64,000 bases of DNA. Source: Fusobacterium necrogenes. Its GTDB lineage: Bacteria; Fusobacteriota; Fusobacteriia; Fusobacteriales; Fusobacteriaceae. The stretch covers positions 372,001 to 436,000 of the forward strand of contig NZ_UGGU01000003.1 in the NCBI RefSeq assembly GCF_900450765.1, in the 5' to 3' direction. This document shows positions 20,130-28,953 of the stretch, piece by piece (the first letter of the stretch is position 1; each line of letters begins with the position of its first letter). Under the pieces are notes generated by a model. The model ran no database searches and had not been told where the DNA came from. It saw only the letters and a program-made list of their open reading frames with translations. A program made the position numbers and the translations under genes.

Positions 20130-20951
20130 TTAATTAAATTTTTTAATAATTATACTTATTATAAAAATAATTGTTGAAGAAAAAATTACAGCAGCACCAG
20201 AAGGAATAGAAAGAGTAAGATAAACAGGAAGAGTTATTCCCAATATGCAGCTGAGAGTTGAAAATAAAATACTGTATCCTATAAAGCCTCTCATTGAATT
20301 AGAGATATTTTTAGCTGAAGCAGTTGGGATTAAAAGTAATGCTTCAACTAAAATAGAACCAACTATTTTTATTGCTCCTATTGTAGTGATACTTAGCAGA
20401 ATAATAAAAAGATACTCATAAAATTTTATATTTATTTTTCTAGCTAAGGCAATACTAGGGTTTATACTGATTAATAAAAATTTATTGTAACAAGGGTATA
20501 AAATAATAAAAACTAAAACAGTTATAGTTATTAGAATATATATATCTATTTTCTCAATAGTTAGTATTGAACCAAAAAGAATATTTTCAATTATATGTGG
20601 ATTAATTGTTCCAGCTGTATAAGTTAAAAGAGAAGCTCCAATGGAAATAGAGACTGCTAAAAAAATTCCAATTAGAGTATCTGAGGCTATATCAGTTTTA
20701 GTTTTTGTATATATAATCAAAATTCCAAATAAGATAGAATAACCAAAGGTGGAGAGGTAAGGAGTCAAATAATTTTCTCCTAATATTATTCCTATAGCTA
20801 TTCCTGTCATTGCAGCGTGCCCTATGGCTTCAGAATAGAAAGCCATTTTTTTGCTTACAACAAGTGTTCCAATAATTCCTAACAGTGGTCCTATAAAAAA
20901 AGCTGAAATAAGAGCATTTGTGATAAAAGAATAATTAAGTATTTCCAACAT
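20130..20951 (-). CDS. znuB: Metal (zinc-type) ABC transporter permease
   Basis: A membrane permease of the ZnuB/MntB (ABC-3) family with about eight hydrophobic segments across 273 residues. The family motifs are 'SKKMAFYSEAIGHAAMTGIAIG' near residues 35-55 and 'GAIKIVGSILVEALLLIP' in the second half. I choose the ATG at 20951, which has GTAGGTGA just upstream; the longer reading would add 13 residues inside the previous gene. It is the last gene of znuA-znuC-znuB. Zinc is inferred from the His-rich ZnuA partner; manganese cannot be excluded from the permease alone. Confidence 0.9.
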   Translation of the reverse strand: MLEILNYSFITNALISAFFIGPLLGIIGTLVVSKKMAFYSEAIGHAAMTGIAIGIILGENYLTPYLSTFGYSILFGILIIYTKTKTDIASDTLIGIFLAVSISIGASLLTYTAGTINPHIIENILFGSILTIEKIDIYILITITVLVFIILYPCYNKFLLISINPSIALARKINIKFYEYLFIILLSITTIGAIKIVGSILVEALLLIPTASAKNISNSMRGFIGYSILFSTLSCILGITLPVYLTLSIPSGAAVIFSSTIIFIISIIIKKFN

Positions 20952-20955
20952 AAAA

Positions 20956-21648
20956 TCACCTACAAAAAATATTTGAGATTTCTTTTTCAAAAAAATTACT
21001 ATCTAAAAGATTACAAGCTATATTTGTTTTATTTATACAAGTAACAGTGTCAGCAAATTTTTTTACTTTATATAAATTATGTTCTATCCATAGTATTGTA
21101 ATTCCTTGTTCTTTAAGTTCTTTTATAAGCGAAATGAAGAAATCTTCTCCATGCTTATCCATACCAGTTAAAGGTTCATCTAAAATTAAAAAATTTGGTG
21201 TAGGGAGAAGAGATTGTAATAATAATACTCTTTGCCTTTCTCCACCAGATAAAGTTGTAAAAATTGAATTTCTTTTATCATATAGTTTAAATTTTTTTAA
21301 AAGATTATCAACCTGCCTTTGCTTTTTAAAATCAAAACCTAAAAAGCAGGGGGACGTTTGAGAATTAATAGATATAAATTCATTAACAGTCAAGGGGATA
21401 GAATTATTAAGATTGATATGTTGAGGGAGATATCCAATGATATTTTTATGATTATTTTGGAAGGTAATATCCCCTTGAAAGTTAAGTTCTTTTAAAATAC
21501 ATTTTATAAGAGAACTTTTACCTCCACCATTAGGTCCAATTAAGCAATGAATTTCCCCTTTCTTAATCTTGAGATTAATATTTTCTAAGATAGAATTATT
21601 ATCAATAGAAAGGTTTAAATTTTTAATTTCTAGTTCATATTTTTCCAT
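20956..21648 (-). CDS. znuC: Metal (zinc-type) ABC transporter ATP-binding protein
   Basis: The ATPase of the zinc-type importer, 230 residues. Walker A is GPNGGGKSS (residues 38-46), the signature is LSGGERQR, Walker B is 'FLILDEPLTGMD', and the switch His is in 'LWIEHNL'. The order A-C-B with short gaps fits a three-gene operon driven from the promoter upstream of znuA. The last codons lie only 4 nt from the znuB start. Confidence 0.92.
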   Translation of the reverse strand: MEKYELEIKNLNLSIDNNSILENINLKIKKGEIHCLIGPNGGGKSSLIKCILKELNFQGDITFQNNHKNIIGYLPQHINLNNSIPLTVNEFISINSQTSPCFLGFDFKKQRQVDNLLKKFKLYDKRNSIFTTLSGGERQRVLLLQSLLPTPNFLILDEPLTGMDKHGEDFFISLIKELKEQGITILWIEHNLYKVKKFADTVTCINKTNIACNLLDSNFFEKEISNIFCR

Positions 21649-21659
21649 TTTTTATCCTT

Positions 21660-22592
21660 TTATTTTTCTTTTTTTAGAGCAGAGACAATTTCATTCAAGT
21701 CTTGAGAAATCATCTCTTCAAAACTTTCAGCAGAATAGGAACCACCAGTCATATGATAAAGTTCTTTGATGTCTGCTCTAGTTTCTCTTTTTAAAATTTC
21801 CATATATTTATTTTTTAATTGTTTTTCACCAAAAATAACTTTAATATTTTCAGCTTTTAATTTTTTTATAATATGTTGTAAATGTACTATGCTAGGCTCT
21901 ACTCCATGTGCTGGCTCAATAACTATATCGACTTTTTTTCCAAATTCTTTAAAAAGATAGTCATAACCTGCATAAAAAGTAACAACTTTAAAGTTAGAGA
22001 TATCTATATCTTTGATTTCATTAAGAGCATCTTTTTTTAGTTTAGCTAAACGATCAGTATATTCCTTTGCATTCTTTAAGTAGAATTCTCTGTTTTTAGG
22101 ATCTAATTTTCCTAATTGATCTGCAATATACTCTATTTGCTCAATAGACTCAGTTATAGAGATATAGGTATGGGAATTTACTTCCTCATTATGTGAATGT
22201 TCAAGATGATGTTCTTCTTCATGCACATCATGATTATGTTCGTGGGTACATATTCCTTCTGTATGCATTAATTTTATATTTTTGTTAGCTTCAATAATTG
22301 GGATATTTTTTCCACTCATTTTAAGCAGCTTATAGATAAAACTATCATGACCCAGTCCATTTATAACTATAGTATCAAGGGAAGATATTTTTTTCATATC
22401 TTCAACTGTAGGACTATAGTTATGTGAATTATAAATATCTAATCTAACAGGCGTGATAATCTCTGCTCTGTCTTTAACAATATTAGCTACAAAACTATAG
22501 TAAGGTTGTAGAGTAACTCCAATTTTTATTTTTTCTTCAGCAAAAGAGAAAAAAGAAAGTATAGTAAAAAGTAAAATTGTAATTTTTTTCAT
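21660..22592 (-). CDS. znuA: Metal (zinc) ABC transporter substrate-binding protein
   Basis: A periplasmic binding protein of the ZnuA/TroA cluster, 310 residues. It has a signal peptide ending near 'SFFSFAEE'. The mature protein has metal-ligand His residues ('DSHNY'-like 'IYNSHNYSPT', 'SHTYISI') and a His/Glu-rich loop (about residues 108-140, 'CTHEHNHDVHEEEHHLEHSH'), the mark of zinc rather than manganese binders. A helix-rich linker and the 'VVTFYAGYDYLFKEFGKKV' stretch follow. The promoter carries a palindrome shared with hutW. Confidence 0.92.
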   Translation of the reverse strand: MKKITILLFTILSFFSFAEEKIKIGVTLQPYYSFVANIVKDRAEIITPVRLDIYNSHNYSPTVEDMKKISSLDTIVINGLGHDSFIYKLLKMSGKNIPIIEANKNIKLMHTEGICTHEHNHDVHEEEHHLEHSHNEEVNSHTYISITESIEQIEYIADQLGKLDPKNREFYLKNAKEYTDRLAKLKKDALNEIKDIDISNFKVVTFYAGYDYLFKEFGKKVDIVIEPAHGVEPSIVHLQHIIKKLKAENIKVIFGEKQLKNKYMEILKRETRADIKELYHMTGGSYSAESFEEMISQDLNEIVSALKKEK

Positions 22593-22618
22593 AGTATCAT
22601 TCCTTTCCGAAAACTAAA

Positions 22619-22635
22619 ATTTTGAATTTCGAAAT
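22619..22635. promoter_or_regulatory. Fur/Zur-like palindrome at the znuA promoter
   Basis: The 17-mer ATTTTGAATTTCGAAAT is a palindrome with one mismatched pair. On the - strand it lies directly downstream of a TATAAT (22637-22642), so a bound repressor would block znuA initiation. A perfect version of the same site lies at the hutW promoter. Confidence 0.6.
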
Positions 22636-22636
22636 A

Positions 22637-22642
22637 ATTATA
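22637..22642 (-). promoter_or_regulatory. -10 element of the znuA promoter
   Basis: A perfect TATAAT on the - strand 45 nt before the znuA start. The -35 is ambiguous (TTTACA at 15 nt or ACTTTA at 17 nt). Confidence 0.5.
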
Positions 22643-22674
22643 TAAAGAAATAGGAACTGTAAAGTTCCATCTCT

Positions 22675-23565
22675 TTAATTATTTTTTAAATTTTCTAACT
22701 CTTTATATAATTCTTCAACTGCTTCAAAAATTCTTGGAGAACCTCTAAGAATTTTTGTAGAATCTACAATAAAAAGATTATTGTTTTTTCCAGCAGTTGT
22801 TTCCTTAACTATTATATTACTATTTAAAATATCTTCAGGTTTAGAAATACTCATTGCTCCAGCTAAAAAGTCTGGGTTTTGTTGTAATAAAAACTCAGGA
22901 GATATAATAGGTTTGTCCCCAACTAAATTATCTGCTAGATTTTCAATTCCTAGAAGAGATAATATCTGTCCAGGAAGAGATTTAGAGTTAAAAGCCATCA
23001 TAGGAGAAGTTGAATATAGTACTGTTCCTTTCATATTAAGTGGCTGAGCAGTAATTTTAGATTTTATATTATTTAATTTTTCAATAGATTTATCGTAAAG
23101 CAAATCAGCATTTTCTTCATTTCCAGTAAGCTTACCATAAAGTTTTATATTATTTAAAATATCATTAAAACTATTAGCCTCAACAACTATATAGGGAATG
23201 TTGAAAGGTTTTAATGTATCACCTAGTTTTGGAGACATAGCATTTATTAAAACTAAGTCAGGAGAGAAAGAAAGTATTTTTTCAACACTACTATTATTAA
23301 TATGTCCTACATTTGGTAGTAATTTTACCTTTTCTTCAGGATAAATTTTGCTTCTTGCTATAGTTCCAATAGCAGCAATATGGTTTTCAGCCCCAATTAA
23401 ATATAGAGTTTCTATTACTGCAGGATCTAAAACAACTATTTTTTTATACTCTTTAAGTTCAATCTTATTATTATAACTATCTATAACTTGATTATTTTCT
23501 ACTTTTAGAGCAGAAAAAGATAGAGAGTATAGTATAAACATAAAAGAAAAAATTATTTTTTTCAA
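22675..23565 (-). CDS. hmuT: Heme/iron ABC transporter substrate-binding protein
   Basis: A periplasmic BtuF/FepB-type (cluster A-II) binding protein, 296 residues, with a signal peptide ('IFSFMFILYSLSFSALK'). The two-lobed fold is indicated by 'KKIVVLDPAVIETLYLIGAENHIAAIG' near the N-terminus, a central helix and 'LPGQILSLLGIENLADNL'. It is last in the hutW-receptor-permease-ATPase-binding protein run, which points to heme as ligand. No residue proves heme over a siderophore or cobalamin. A short hairpin (GGAACT/AGTTCC) follows the stop, then znuA's own promoter. Confidence 0.82.
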   Translation of the reverse strand: MKKIIFSFMFILYSLSFSALKVENNQVIDSYNNKIELKEYKKIVVLDPAVIETLYLIGAENHIAAIGTIARSKIYPEEKVKLLPNVGHINNSSVEKILSFSPDLVLINAMSPKLGDTLKPFNIPYIVVEANSFNDILNNIKLYGKLTGNEENADLLYDKSIEKLNNIKSKITAQPLNMKGTVLYSTSPMMAFNSKSLPGQILSLLGIENLADNLVGDKPIISPEFLLQQNPDFLAGAMSISKPEDILNSNIIVKETTAGKNNNLFIVDSTKILRGSPRIFEAVEELYKELENLKNN

Positions 23566-23566
23566 T

Positions 23567-24355
23567 TTATTTTCCTCCTTTTAATTTAGGAATGATATAA
23601 GGAATTCCCTCTTCTGTATAACAAACTTGAGATTCTAAATCGTAGACAGCTTTTAAATTTTCTTTAGTTAAAGTTTCCTTAGGAGTTCCTTGGCAAAATA
23701 CCTTTCCATCTTTTAACATGACAATTTCATCACAAAACATGGCAGCAAGATTCAGATCGTGGAGTACCGCTACTGCAGTAAGCTCTTTATCAATGATACT
23801 ATCCTTTACTTTTTTCATTAAATCCAAAGCATGGTTTAAGTCTAAAGCAGATGTAGGCTCATCTAATAAAATAATTTTTGTTTCTTGAGTGAGAGCTCTT
23901 GCTAAAAGAACTCTTTGAAACTCTCCACCAGAAAGACTAACAGCTTTTCTATGTAAAAATTTTTCTAAGTCTAGCTCTTTAATATGATGTTGAGCAATTT
24001 CAACATCTTTCTTTGAATACCCATCCCAACTATTTTTTAAATGGGGAAGTCTTCCCATAAGTACAAACTCTTCTACATCCATAGCAGATACAAGTTGAGA
24101 TTTTTGGGGAACCAGAGAAAGAAGTTTAGCTTTCTCTTTTTGAGATATATTTTTACTTAGAATCTTATCTATATAAATATTCCCACTTTCACTTTTTAAA
24201 TATCCTAAAATATTTTTTAAAAGAGTTGATTTTCCACAACCATTTGGACCTAAAATTCCTGTTAATTTATTTCTTTTTAATTCTAAATTAATACCTTGAA
24301 GTATTTTTCTGTTCCCGTAGGAGAAATTTAAGTTTTCAATTTTTATAGCTTCCAT
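23567..24355 (-). CDS. hmuV: Heme/iron ABC transporter ATP-binding protein
   Basis: The ATPase of the importer, 262 residues. Walker A is GPNGCGKST (residues 36-44), the signature is LSGGEFQRVLLARAL, Walker B is 'IILLDEPTSALD', and the His switch is 'VLHDLNLA', characteristic of the FecE/HmuV/BtuD group. It overlaps the permease by one base, and the hmuT start follows its stop within a few bases, so the three are translationally coupled. Confidence 0.92.
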   Translation of the reverse strand: MEAIKIENLNFSYGNRKILQGINLELKRNKLTGILGPNGCGKSTLLKNILGYLKSESGNIYIDKILSKNISQKEKAKLLSLVPQKSQLVSAMDVEEFVLMGRLPHLKNSWDGYSKKDVEIAQHHIKELDLEKFLHRKAVSLSGGEFQRVLLARALTQETKIILLDEPTSALDLNHALDLMKKVKDSIIDKELTAVAVLHDLNLAAMFCDEIVMLKDGKVFCQGTPKETLTKENLKAVYDLESQVCYTEEGIPYIIPKLKGGK

Positions 24356-25326
24356 TAGAAATCTCTCCTTTTATTTTTTAATGCTAAGTATAGGAAGAAT
24401 GGAGCTCCAAAAAATGCAGTAATTACACCAATAGGAATCTCTACTGGAGCAAGAACTATTCTTCCAAAGGTATCACATATGAGTAGAAAAAATCCACCAG
24501 CTAAAATTGTGCTAGGTAGCACCTTAGTATTAGATGGACCTACAATCATTCTAATAGTATGTGGTACAATGAGCCCTACAAAGCCAATCATTCCAGAAAA
24601 AGCCACTGAAAAAGCTACAATAAGAGCAGACACAGTAAGTGTTCTCACTTTCAATCTATTTACATCAACTCCTAATGAGTGGGCTTCTTCATCACCAGAT
24701 AATAGAGCATCTAATTCATGTCTTTTAGAATAGAAATATACCAGTGATAAGATAAGTGGAATTAAGATAAAGATAACTCTTTTCCAAGTAGCATTTCCAA
24801 GATACCCCATCATCCACATTGTTATTTTAAAGGAATCTTCTCCAATTAGATACATAGTAAAAGATGTAAATGCTCCTAAGAAAGATGAAACGGCAATTCC
24901 AACTATTAACAGAGTGGCAACATTTACTTTGTTTCCCTTTTTAGCCATTTTAAAAATAAGAAGAGTACTAGCTAAACAAGTTATAAAAGCTAAGACACCA
25001 TACATAAAATCTGGAAGATTTAGCACAAAGGCAATTACAGCTCCAAAAGTAGCACTTGCTGCAATTCCAATAATATAAGGATCGGCAAGAGGATTTTGAA
25101 ATACTGTTTGTACCACTACTCCACTAGATGCTAACATCATTCCAATTAATAGAGACATAATTATTCTAGGTAATCTTAGGTTAAAAATTATTGTTTTTAT
25201 ATAATCAGGTGCTTTTCCTGGAGAAAATATATACTCCAGAGGAATAGGGACACTCCCCATAGGTATAGCAAGTATCCCTGTTATGATAATTCCTATTGTA
25301 AGCACGATAGGTAAAATTTTCTTCAT
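24355..25326 (-). CDS. hmuU: Heme/iron ABC transporter permease
   Basis: A FecCD/BtuC-family permease with about ten membrane segments, 323 residues. The family landmarks are 'LRLPRIIMSLLIGMMLASSGVVVQTVFQNPLADPYIIG' (split here by about residues 50-88), 'GDEEAHSLGV' coupling helix and 'GFVGLIVPHTIRMIVGP'. I take the ATG at 25326, which has GTGAGG 6 nt upstream, over the GTG at 25338 that forms part of that site. It follows the TonB receptor by 31 nt. Confidence 0.9.
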   Translation of the reverse strand: MKKILPIVLTIGIIITGILAIPMGSVPIPLEYIFSPGKAPDYIKTIIFNLRLPRIIMSLLIGMMLASSGVVVQTVFQNPLADPYIIGIAASATFGAVIAFVLNLPDFMYGVLAFITCLASTLLIFKMAKKGNKVNVATLLIVGIAVSSFLGAFTSFTMYLIGEDSFKITMWMMGYLGNATWKRVIFILIPLILSLVYFYSKRHELDALLSGDEEAHSLGVDVNRLKVRTLTVSALIVAFSVAFSGMIGFVGLIVPHTIRMIVGPSNTKVLPSTILAGGFFLLICDTFGRIVLAPVEIPIGVITAFFGAPFFLYLALKNKRRDF

Positions 25327-25357
25327 ATAATTCCTCACATTTTAATCTCTTTTTATC

Positions 25358-27427
25358 TTATAAACTATATCTAAATCCTACATAGTAGTTTCTTTCAGCT
25401 GCTGGGTCATAAGTGTAACCTTCTGATTGACTATATTTAATAGAGCTATAATATTCTTTATCAAACAGGTTATTAATCCCAGCGTAAAGAGTTAAACCAT
25501 TATTAAAAGTATATCCTGCTCTAATATTTGTAACTGTATAACTACCTTTTTTACCAGATTCATTACTATTTTCAATGTATGAACTTCCAGTATATACCAT
25601 CTCACCATTGATATTGAATCTAGAAGTAAAATCATATCTAGCTCCTAAAGTAAACTTATGAGTAGGAACCCCTTCAATTTTTCTACCAGCTAAATTAGCT
25701 CCATCAATTCTATCACCACTATCAGTATACTGTTTTTCAATACCTTTTTTTATTTCAGCATGCATATATTGATAAGATTCAGAAAGAGTTAATTTTCCAA
25801 AGTAATGTTCTAGAGAGATTTCAGCTCCATATCTTTCTGTTTCATCTATATTGTAATTTAAAGTTTGTGTTCCCATTCCTATCATATTAGTATAAATTTC
25901 ATTATCAGTTTGAGTATAGAAAATAGAGGTATTAATAGCTGTATTACCAATATAGTCACTCGTTCCAAATTCTACACTTCTATATGTTTCTGACTCTAAG
26001 TTATTTAATTCATAATTTGTTCCTTTCATTTCTCCCATAGGAGTCTGCTTTATATATGGCACTGTATCAGTTAAAAGTGCTGGTGGTGGTGAAGTAAATC
26101 CTTGTTCTAATCTAGTATAAATTTTCCCTGTATCAGAGTATAAATAATTTCCAGATAATTCTATTGCAAAATTATCTATGTCTTTATTTTTATCTAAATT
26201 TTTTATAATAGGAAAAGGCATCCCTGGAGGAGTAGTTGTTGATTTTCTCCAAATATCATAATTAGATTTTTCATATCTGATTCCTTGGTTAAATTCAAAG
26301 CTACCAGTTTTGTAGTTATTCATAATAAAAGTTCCAAAGGTTTCTTTATTAAATTTATTCTGAGTAACACTTATTCCCATTTGGTCCATATTTGCATATC
26401 TTTTAGCTTCATTATCAATATAATCTAATCCAAATACTATCGAGCTTCCAGTTTTTCCATAAAAATATTTTAATTTAGGTTTTACTCCAACTTTTTTATC
26501 ATCAAAGAATCCATATGGCTTTTTACCTTTATTAGCTATATTCATATTTGTTTCTTGTTGGAAAGCAACTAAGTTAAAATCTAAGTTATCACTTATTTTA
26601 GTATTATAAGTTAAAACATAGTCTTCTTTTTCAGTGTGGATATTAGTAATAGAAGAACCAGATTGTTTTCTATCTTCTTCCACTTGTTTTTTAGTTAGCA
26701 TATCAGGAGATAGAATACCAGACTCATAATTAGAATATTTTAATTCTAATGATTGGTTATCACTGATATTATATTTTAAATTCCCTTGGAAAAATTCCGT
26801 ATTATCATGAGATTCATCTCTATAACCATCAGTATCAGTTTTACTATAAATTACATTAGCATTAAATTTTCCAAAAGTTTGCCCTGCAGAAATGTCATAT
26901 TTATTTCCACCAAAACTAGAATAATCATAAGCTACATTAGCTCTAAGCCCTTTTCCTCTCTTAGTGATGATATTGATTACTCCACCAGCAGTTCCACTTC
27001 CATATAGAACACTTCCTCCACCAGGAATAACCTCAATTCTTTCGATAGAACTTACAGGGATTGTATTGATAGGTGTACTTGTCATAGAAGTATCTAAAGA
27101 GTTTACTGCTACTCCGTCAATAAGAATTTGAACATTTCTTTTAGCTATAGTTCCACCTTGACCTCTTAAGTCAACAGTTGAACCAAAAGTATCTTTGGTA
27201 ATAGAAACACTAGGAATATCTTCTAAAATTTCAAGTACACTTTTATAATCTTTTTCTTCGATTTTTTCAGATGTTACGATTGTAGGGTTGGCAGCAACCT
27301 CTCTCATCTCAGTAGCAAATCCTGTAGTAGAGTAAATAAGACTCTTTCCTAAGTTAATACTGTTTGTTTTTCCATAGGCACATACAGCAAGTAGAGCCCA
27401 AAGCAATGTAGCTTTTTTCTTATTCAT
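25358..27427 (-). CDS. hmuR: TonB-dependent outer-membrane heme receptor
   Basis: A 689-residue outer-membrane receptor. A signal peptide ('LLWALLAVCAYG') precedes the plug domain ('VLEILEDIPSVSITKDTFGS', 'VNSLDTSMTSTPI', 'ERIEVIPGGGSVLYGSGT', 'AGGVINIITKRG'). The 22-strand barrel ends in the aromatic C-terminus 'YYVGFRYSL'. Downstream hmuUVT and upstream hutW make heme the likely ligand; the FRAP/NPNL signature of some heme receptors is not obvious, so the ligand is inferred. TonB-ExbBD are not in the window. Confidence 0.88.
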   Translation of the reverse strand: MNKKKATLLWALLAVCAYGKTNSINLGKSLIYSTTGFATEMREVAANPTIVTSEKIEEKDYKSVLEILEDIPSVSITKDTFGSTVDLRGQGGTIAKRNVQILIDGVAVNSLDTSMTSTPINTIPVSSIERIEVIPGGGSVLYGSGTAGGVINIITKRGKGLRANVAYDYSSFGGNKYDISAGQTFGKFNANVIYSKTDTDGYRDESHDNTEFFQGNLKYNISDNQSLELKYSNYESGILSPDMLTKKQVEEDRKQSGSSITNIHTEKEDYVLTYNTKISDNLDFNLVAFQQETNMNIANKGKKPYGFFDDKKVGVKPKLKYFYGKTGSSIVFGLDYIDNEAKRYANMDQMGISVTQNKFNKETFGTFIMNNYKTGSFEFNQGIRYEKSNYDIWRKSTTTPPGMPFPIIKNLDKNKDIDNFAIELSGNYLYSDTGKIYTRLEQGFTSPPPALLTDTVPYIKQTPMGEMKGTNYELNNLESETYRSVEFGTSDYIGNTAINTSIFYTQTDNEIYTNMIGMGTQTLNYNIDETERYGAEISLEHYFGKLTLSESYQYMHAEIKKGIEKQYTDSGDRIDGANLAGRKIEGVPTHKFTLGARYDFTSRFNINGEMVYTGSSYIENSNESGKKGSYTVTNIRAGYTFNNGLTLYAGINNLFDKEYYSSIKYSQSEGYTYDPAAERNYYVGFRYSL

Positions 27428-27488
27428 ATGTATATCTCTCCTTTACATTAAATTAATTATTAGATTAATAAAATAAAATTATATAAAT

Positions 27489-28757
27489 TTATTTATTAAA
27501 AACTTTATCTAAAATATATCCAATAATATCTATTGAAAGATTATTTCCCCAGAAAACCCCATCTTTAGTAAAATTAAAGGAATTTTCTTTTTCAATAACA
27601 AGTTTTTCTTCCCCATAATTCTTCATTTTTTCACAGAAGTACGTATACTCTTCCTCGTTTAAAATAGCTTTAATACTCTCCTTAGAGATGATAGGGAACT
27701 GCATTATTCCAGAAAGTTTAGCAAATTTGGCATGGTATTCAGTCTGCTTAGAATAAAAGCTCATCTCTTTATTCATTCTAAATACTTCAATTCCTTGAAC
27801 ACTACCTCCAGCACCTACTCCAATAGGGAAAGTATCACCACCACTATTTCTAACTTGAATGTACTGGTAAGTATCTCCACCATTTTTAGCTATCTTAGTA
27901 AGTTCTAAAATGTGGTACTTATTCTCTCTTAACATTTCATCAACAAAATGAGAGTAAAGAAGATAATCTTTTTTCATATCCTCTTCCATTATTACTTTTT
28001 CAGCTTCAATATCTTTAGAAAGCTTAGATCCTTCATGAACCATAAGGGAATAGAAACTAGCACTTCCAAGTTCTAATTTTTTCACAATTCTAGCATCTTC
28101 AACAACCTCTTCAATAGTTTGGTCAGGGAAATTATAGATAATGTCTACGCATACCTCTCCTTTGAAGAAGTTTTTTAGTTTTTTAAGTTTTTCAATAACT
28201 TCATTTTTACTATAAGTTCTATTATAGAAAATTCTTCCTCTTTCTGAGAAAGTTTGAATTCCTACACTAAGTCTATTTACTCCATATTTCATCATTACTT
28301 CTAATTTTTCTTTAGTAAGATTATGAAGAGTTGTTTCAAAAGTAAACTCATAGTTCTCTCCAGGTTTTACATTTCTTTGAATACTCTGAAGTATAATTTC
28401 AAGTTGTTTAGGTTTATAAATAGTAGGAGTTCCTCCACCAAAGAAAATAACATCAAAAGTACTCTCTTTAAAATATGTTGTTTGACCATATTTATCAAAT
28501 TCACTAGCTATATATTCAGCATAGGAATCTAGACTACCATCTAGTTGTTTTCTATTTAAATTACAAAATGAACATATTTTATCACAATATGGTGTATGTA
28601 CATAAATAGCTTTTTTTCTATCATCCGGCTTTATCTCAAGCATAGCTTTAAAACTTGATTTATCAGCTTTTTCACTAGGAACATATTTGCTAATAAGTCC
28701 AGTACTATCATGATGAGATTTATGCCTCTTATTAAATAATAATAAATTGTTAATCAT
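27489..28757 (-). CDS. hutW: Anaerobic heme-degrading radical SAM enzyme (HutW/ChuW, anaerobilin synthase)
   Basis: A radical SAM methyltransferase of the ChuW/HutW/HmuW family, 422 residues, resembling HemN. The cluster motif is Cys58-x3-Cys62-x2-Cys65 in 'HTPYCDKICSFC'. Then come 'VIFFGGGTPTIYKPKQL' and 'LSVGIQTFSERGRIFYNR', which are HemN-like. ChuW-type enzymes open the heme ring without oxygen, giving anaerobilin and releasing iron; the F. nucleatum homologue (HmuW) has been studied. It heads the heme-import run, so heme taken in by HmuR-UVT is broken down here. The promoter carries a perfect 17-bp palindrome. Confidence 0.93.
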   Translation of the reverse strand: MINNLLLFNKRHKSHHDSTGLISKYVPSEKADKSSFKAMLEIKPDDRKKAIYVHTPYCDKICSFCNLNRKQLDGSLDSYAEYIASEFDKYGQTTYFKESTFDVIFFGGGTPTIYKPKQLEIILQSIQRNVKPGENYEFTFETTLHNLTKEKLEVMMKYGVNRLSVGIQTFSERGRIFYNRTYSKNEVIEKLKKLKNFFKGEVCVDIIYNFPDQTIEEVVEDARIVKKLELGSASFYSLMVHEGSKLSKDIEAEKVIMEEDMKKDYLLYSHFVDEMLRENKYHILELTKIAKNGGDTYQYIQVRNSGGDTFPIGVGAGGSVQGIEVFRMNKEMSFYSKQTEYHAKFAKLSGIMQFPIISKESIKAILNEEEYTYFCEKMKNYGEEKLVIEKENSFNFTKDGVFWGNNLSIDIIGYILDKVFNK

Positions 28758-28810
28758 CCAAATCCTCCTCTAAAGCATACATATTTAGCCAATTATTAAC
28801 ATTCAATTAT

Positions 28811-28827
28811 ATTTTGAAATTCAAAAT
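28811..28827. promoter_or_regulatory. Fur-like palindrome at the hutW promoter
   Basis: The 17-mer ATTTTGAAATTCAAAAT is a perfect palindrome around 28819, between the hutW -10 element and the hutW start. It matches the znuA site at 22619-22635 with two differences. A Fur-family repressor is the natural candidate. Confidence 0.65.
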
Positions 28828-28842
28828 AATTTTATTATAGAT

Positions 28843-28871
28843 ATAATAATATTTTTTTTATATAAAGTCAA
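28843..28871 (-). promoter_or_regulatory. hutW promoter
   Basis: On the - strand TTGACT (28871-28866) and TATTAT (28848-28843) are 17 nt apart, 86 nt before the hutW start. Confidence 0.7.
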
Positions 28872-28896
28872 TAAAAAATAAATAAAATCTAATAAT

Positions 28897-28925
28897 TTGA
28901 CTTTATAATTAAAATATGATATAAG
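28897..28925 (+). promoter_or_regulatory. Flavodoxin promoter, mirror of the hutW promoter
   Basis: TTGACT (28897-28902) and TATAAG (28920-28925) with 17-nt spacing. With the divergent hutW -35 it forms an 11-bp perfect inverted repeat, TATAAAGTCAA (28861-28871) and TTGACTTTATA (28897-28907). Confidence 0.7.
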
Positions 28926-28953
28926 TTTTAATAAAAAAAGTAGGAGGAATATG

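Noticed and set aside
25326-25338. GTG start for the heme permease
   Set aside because: GTGAGG itself is the Shine-Dalgarno for the ATG at 25326.
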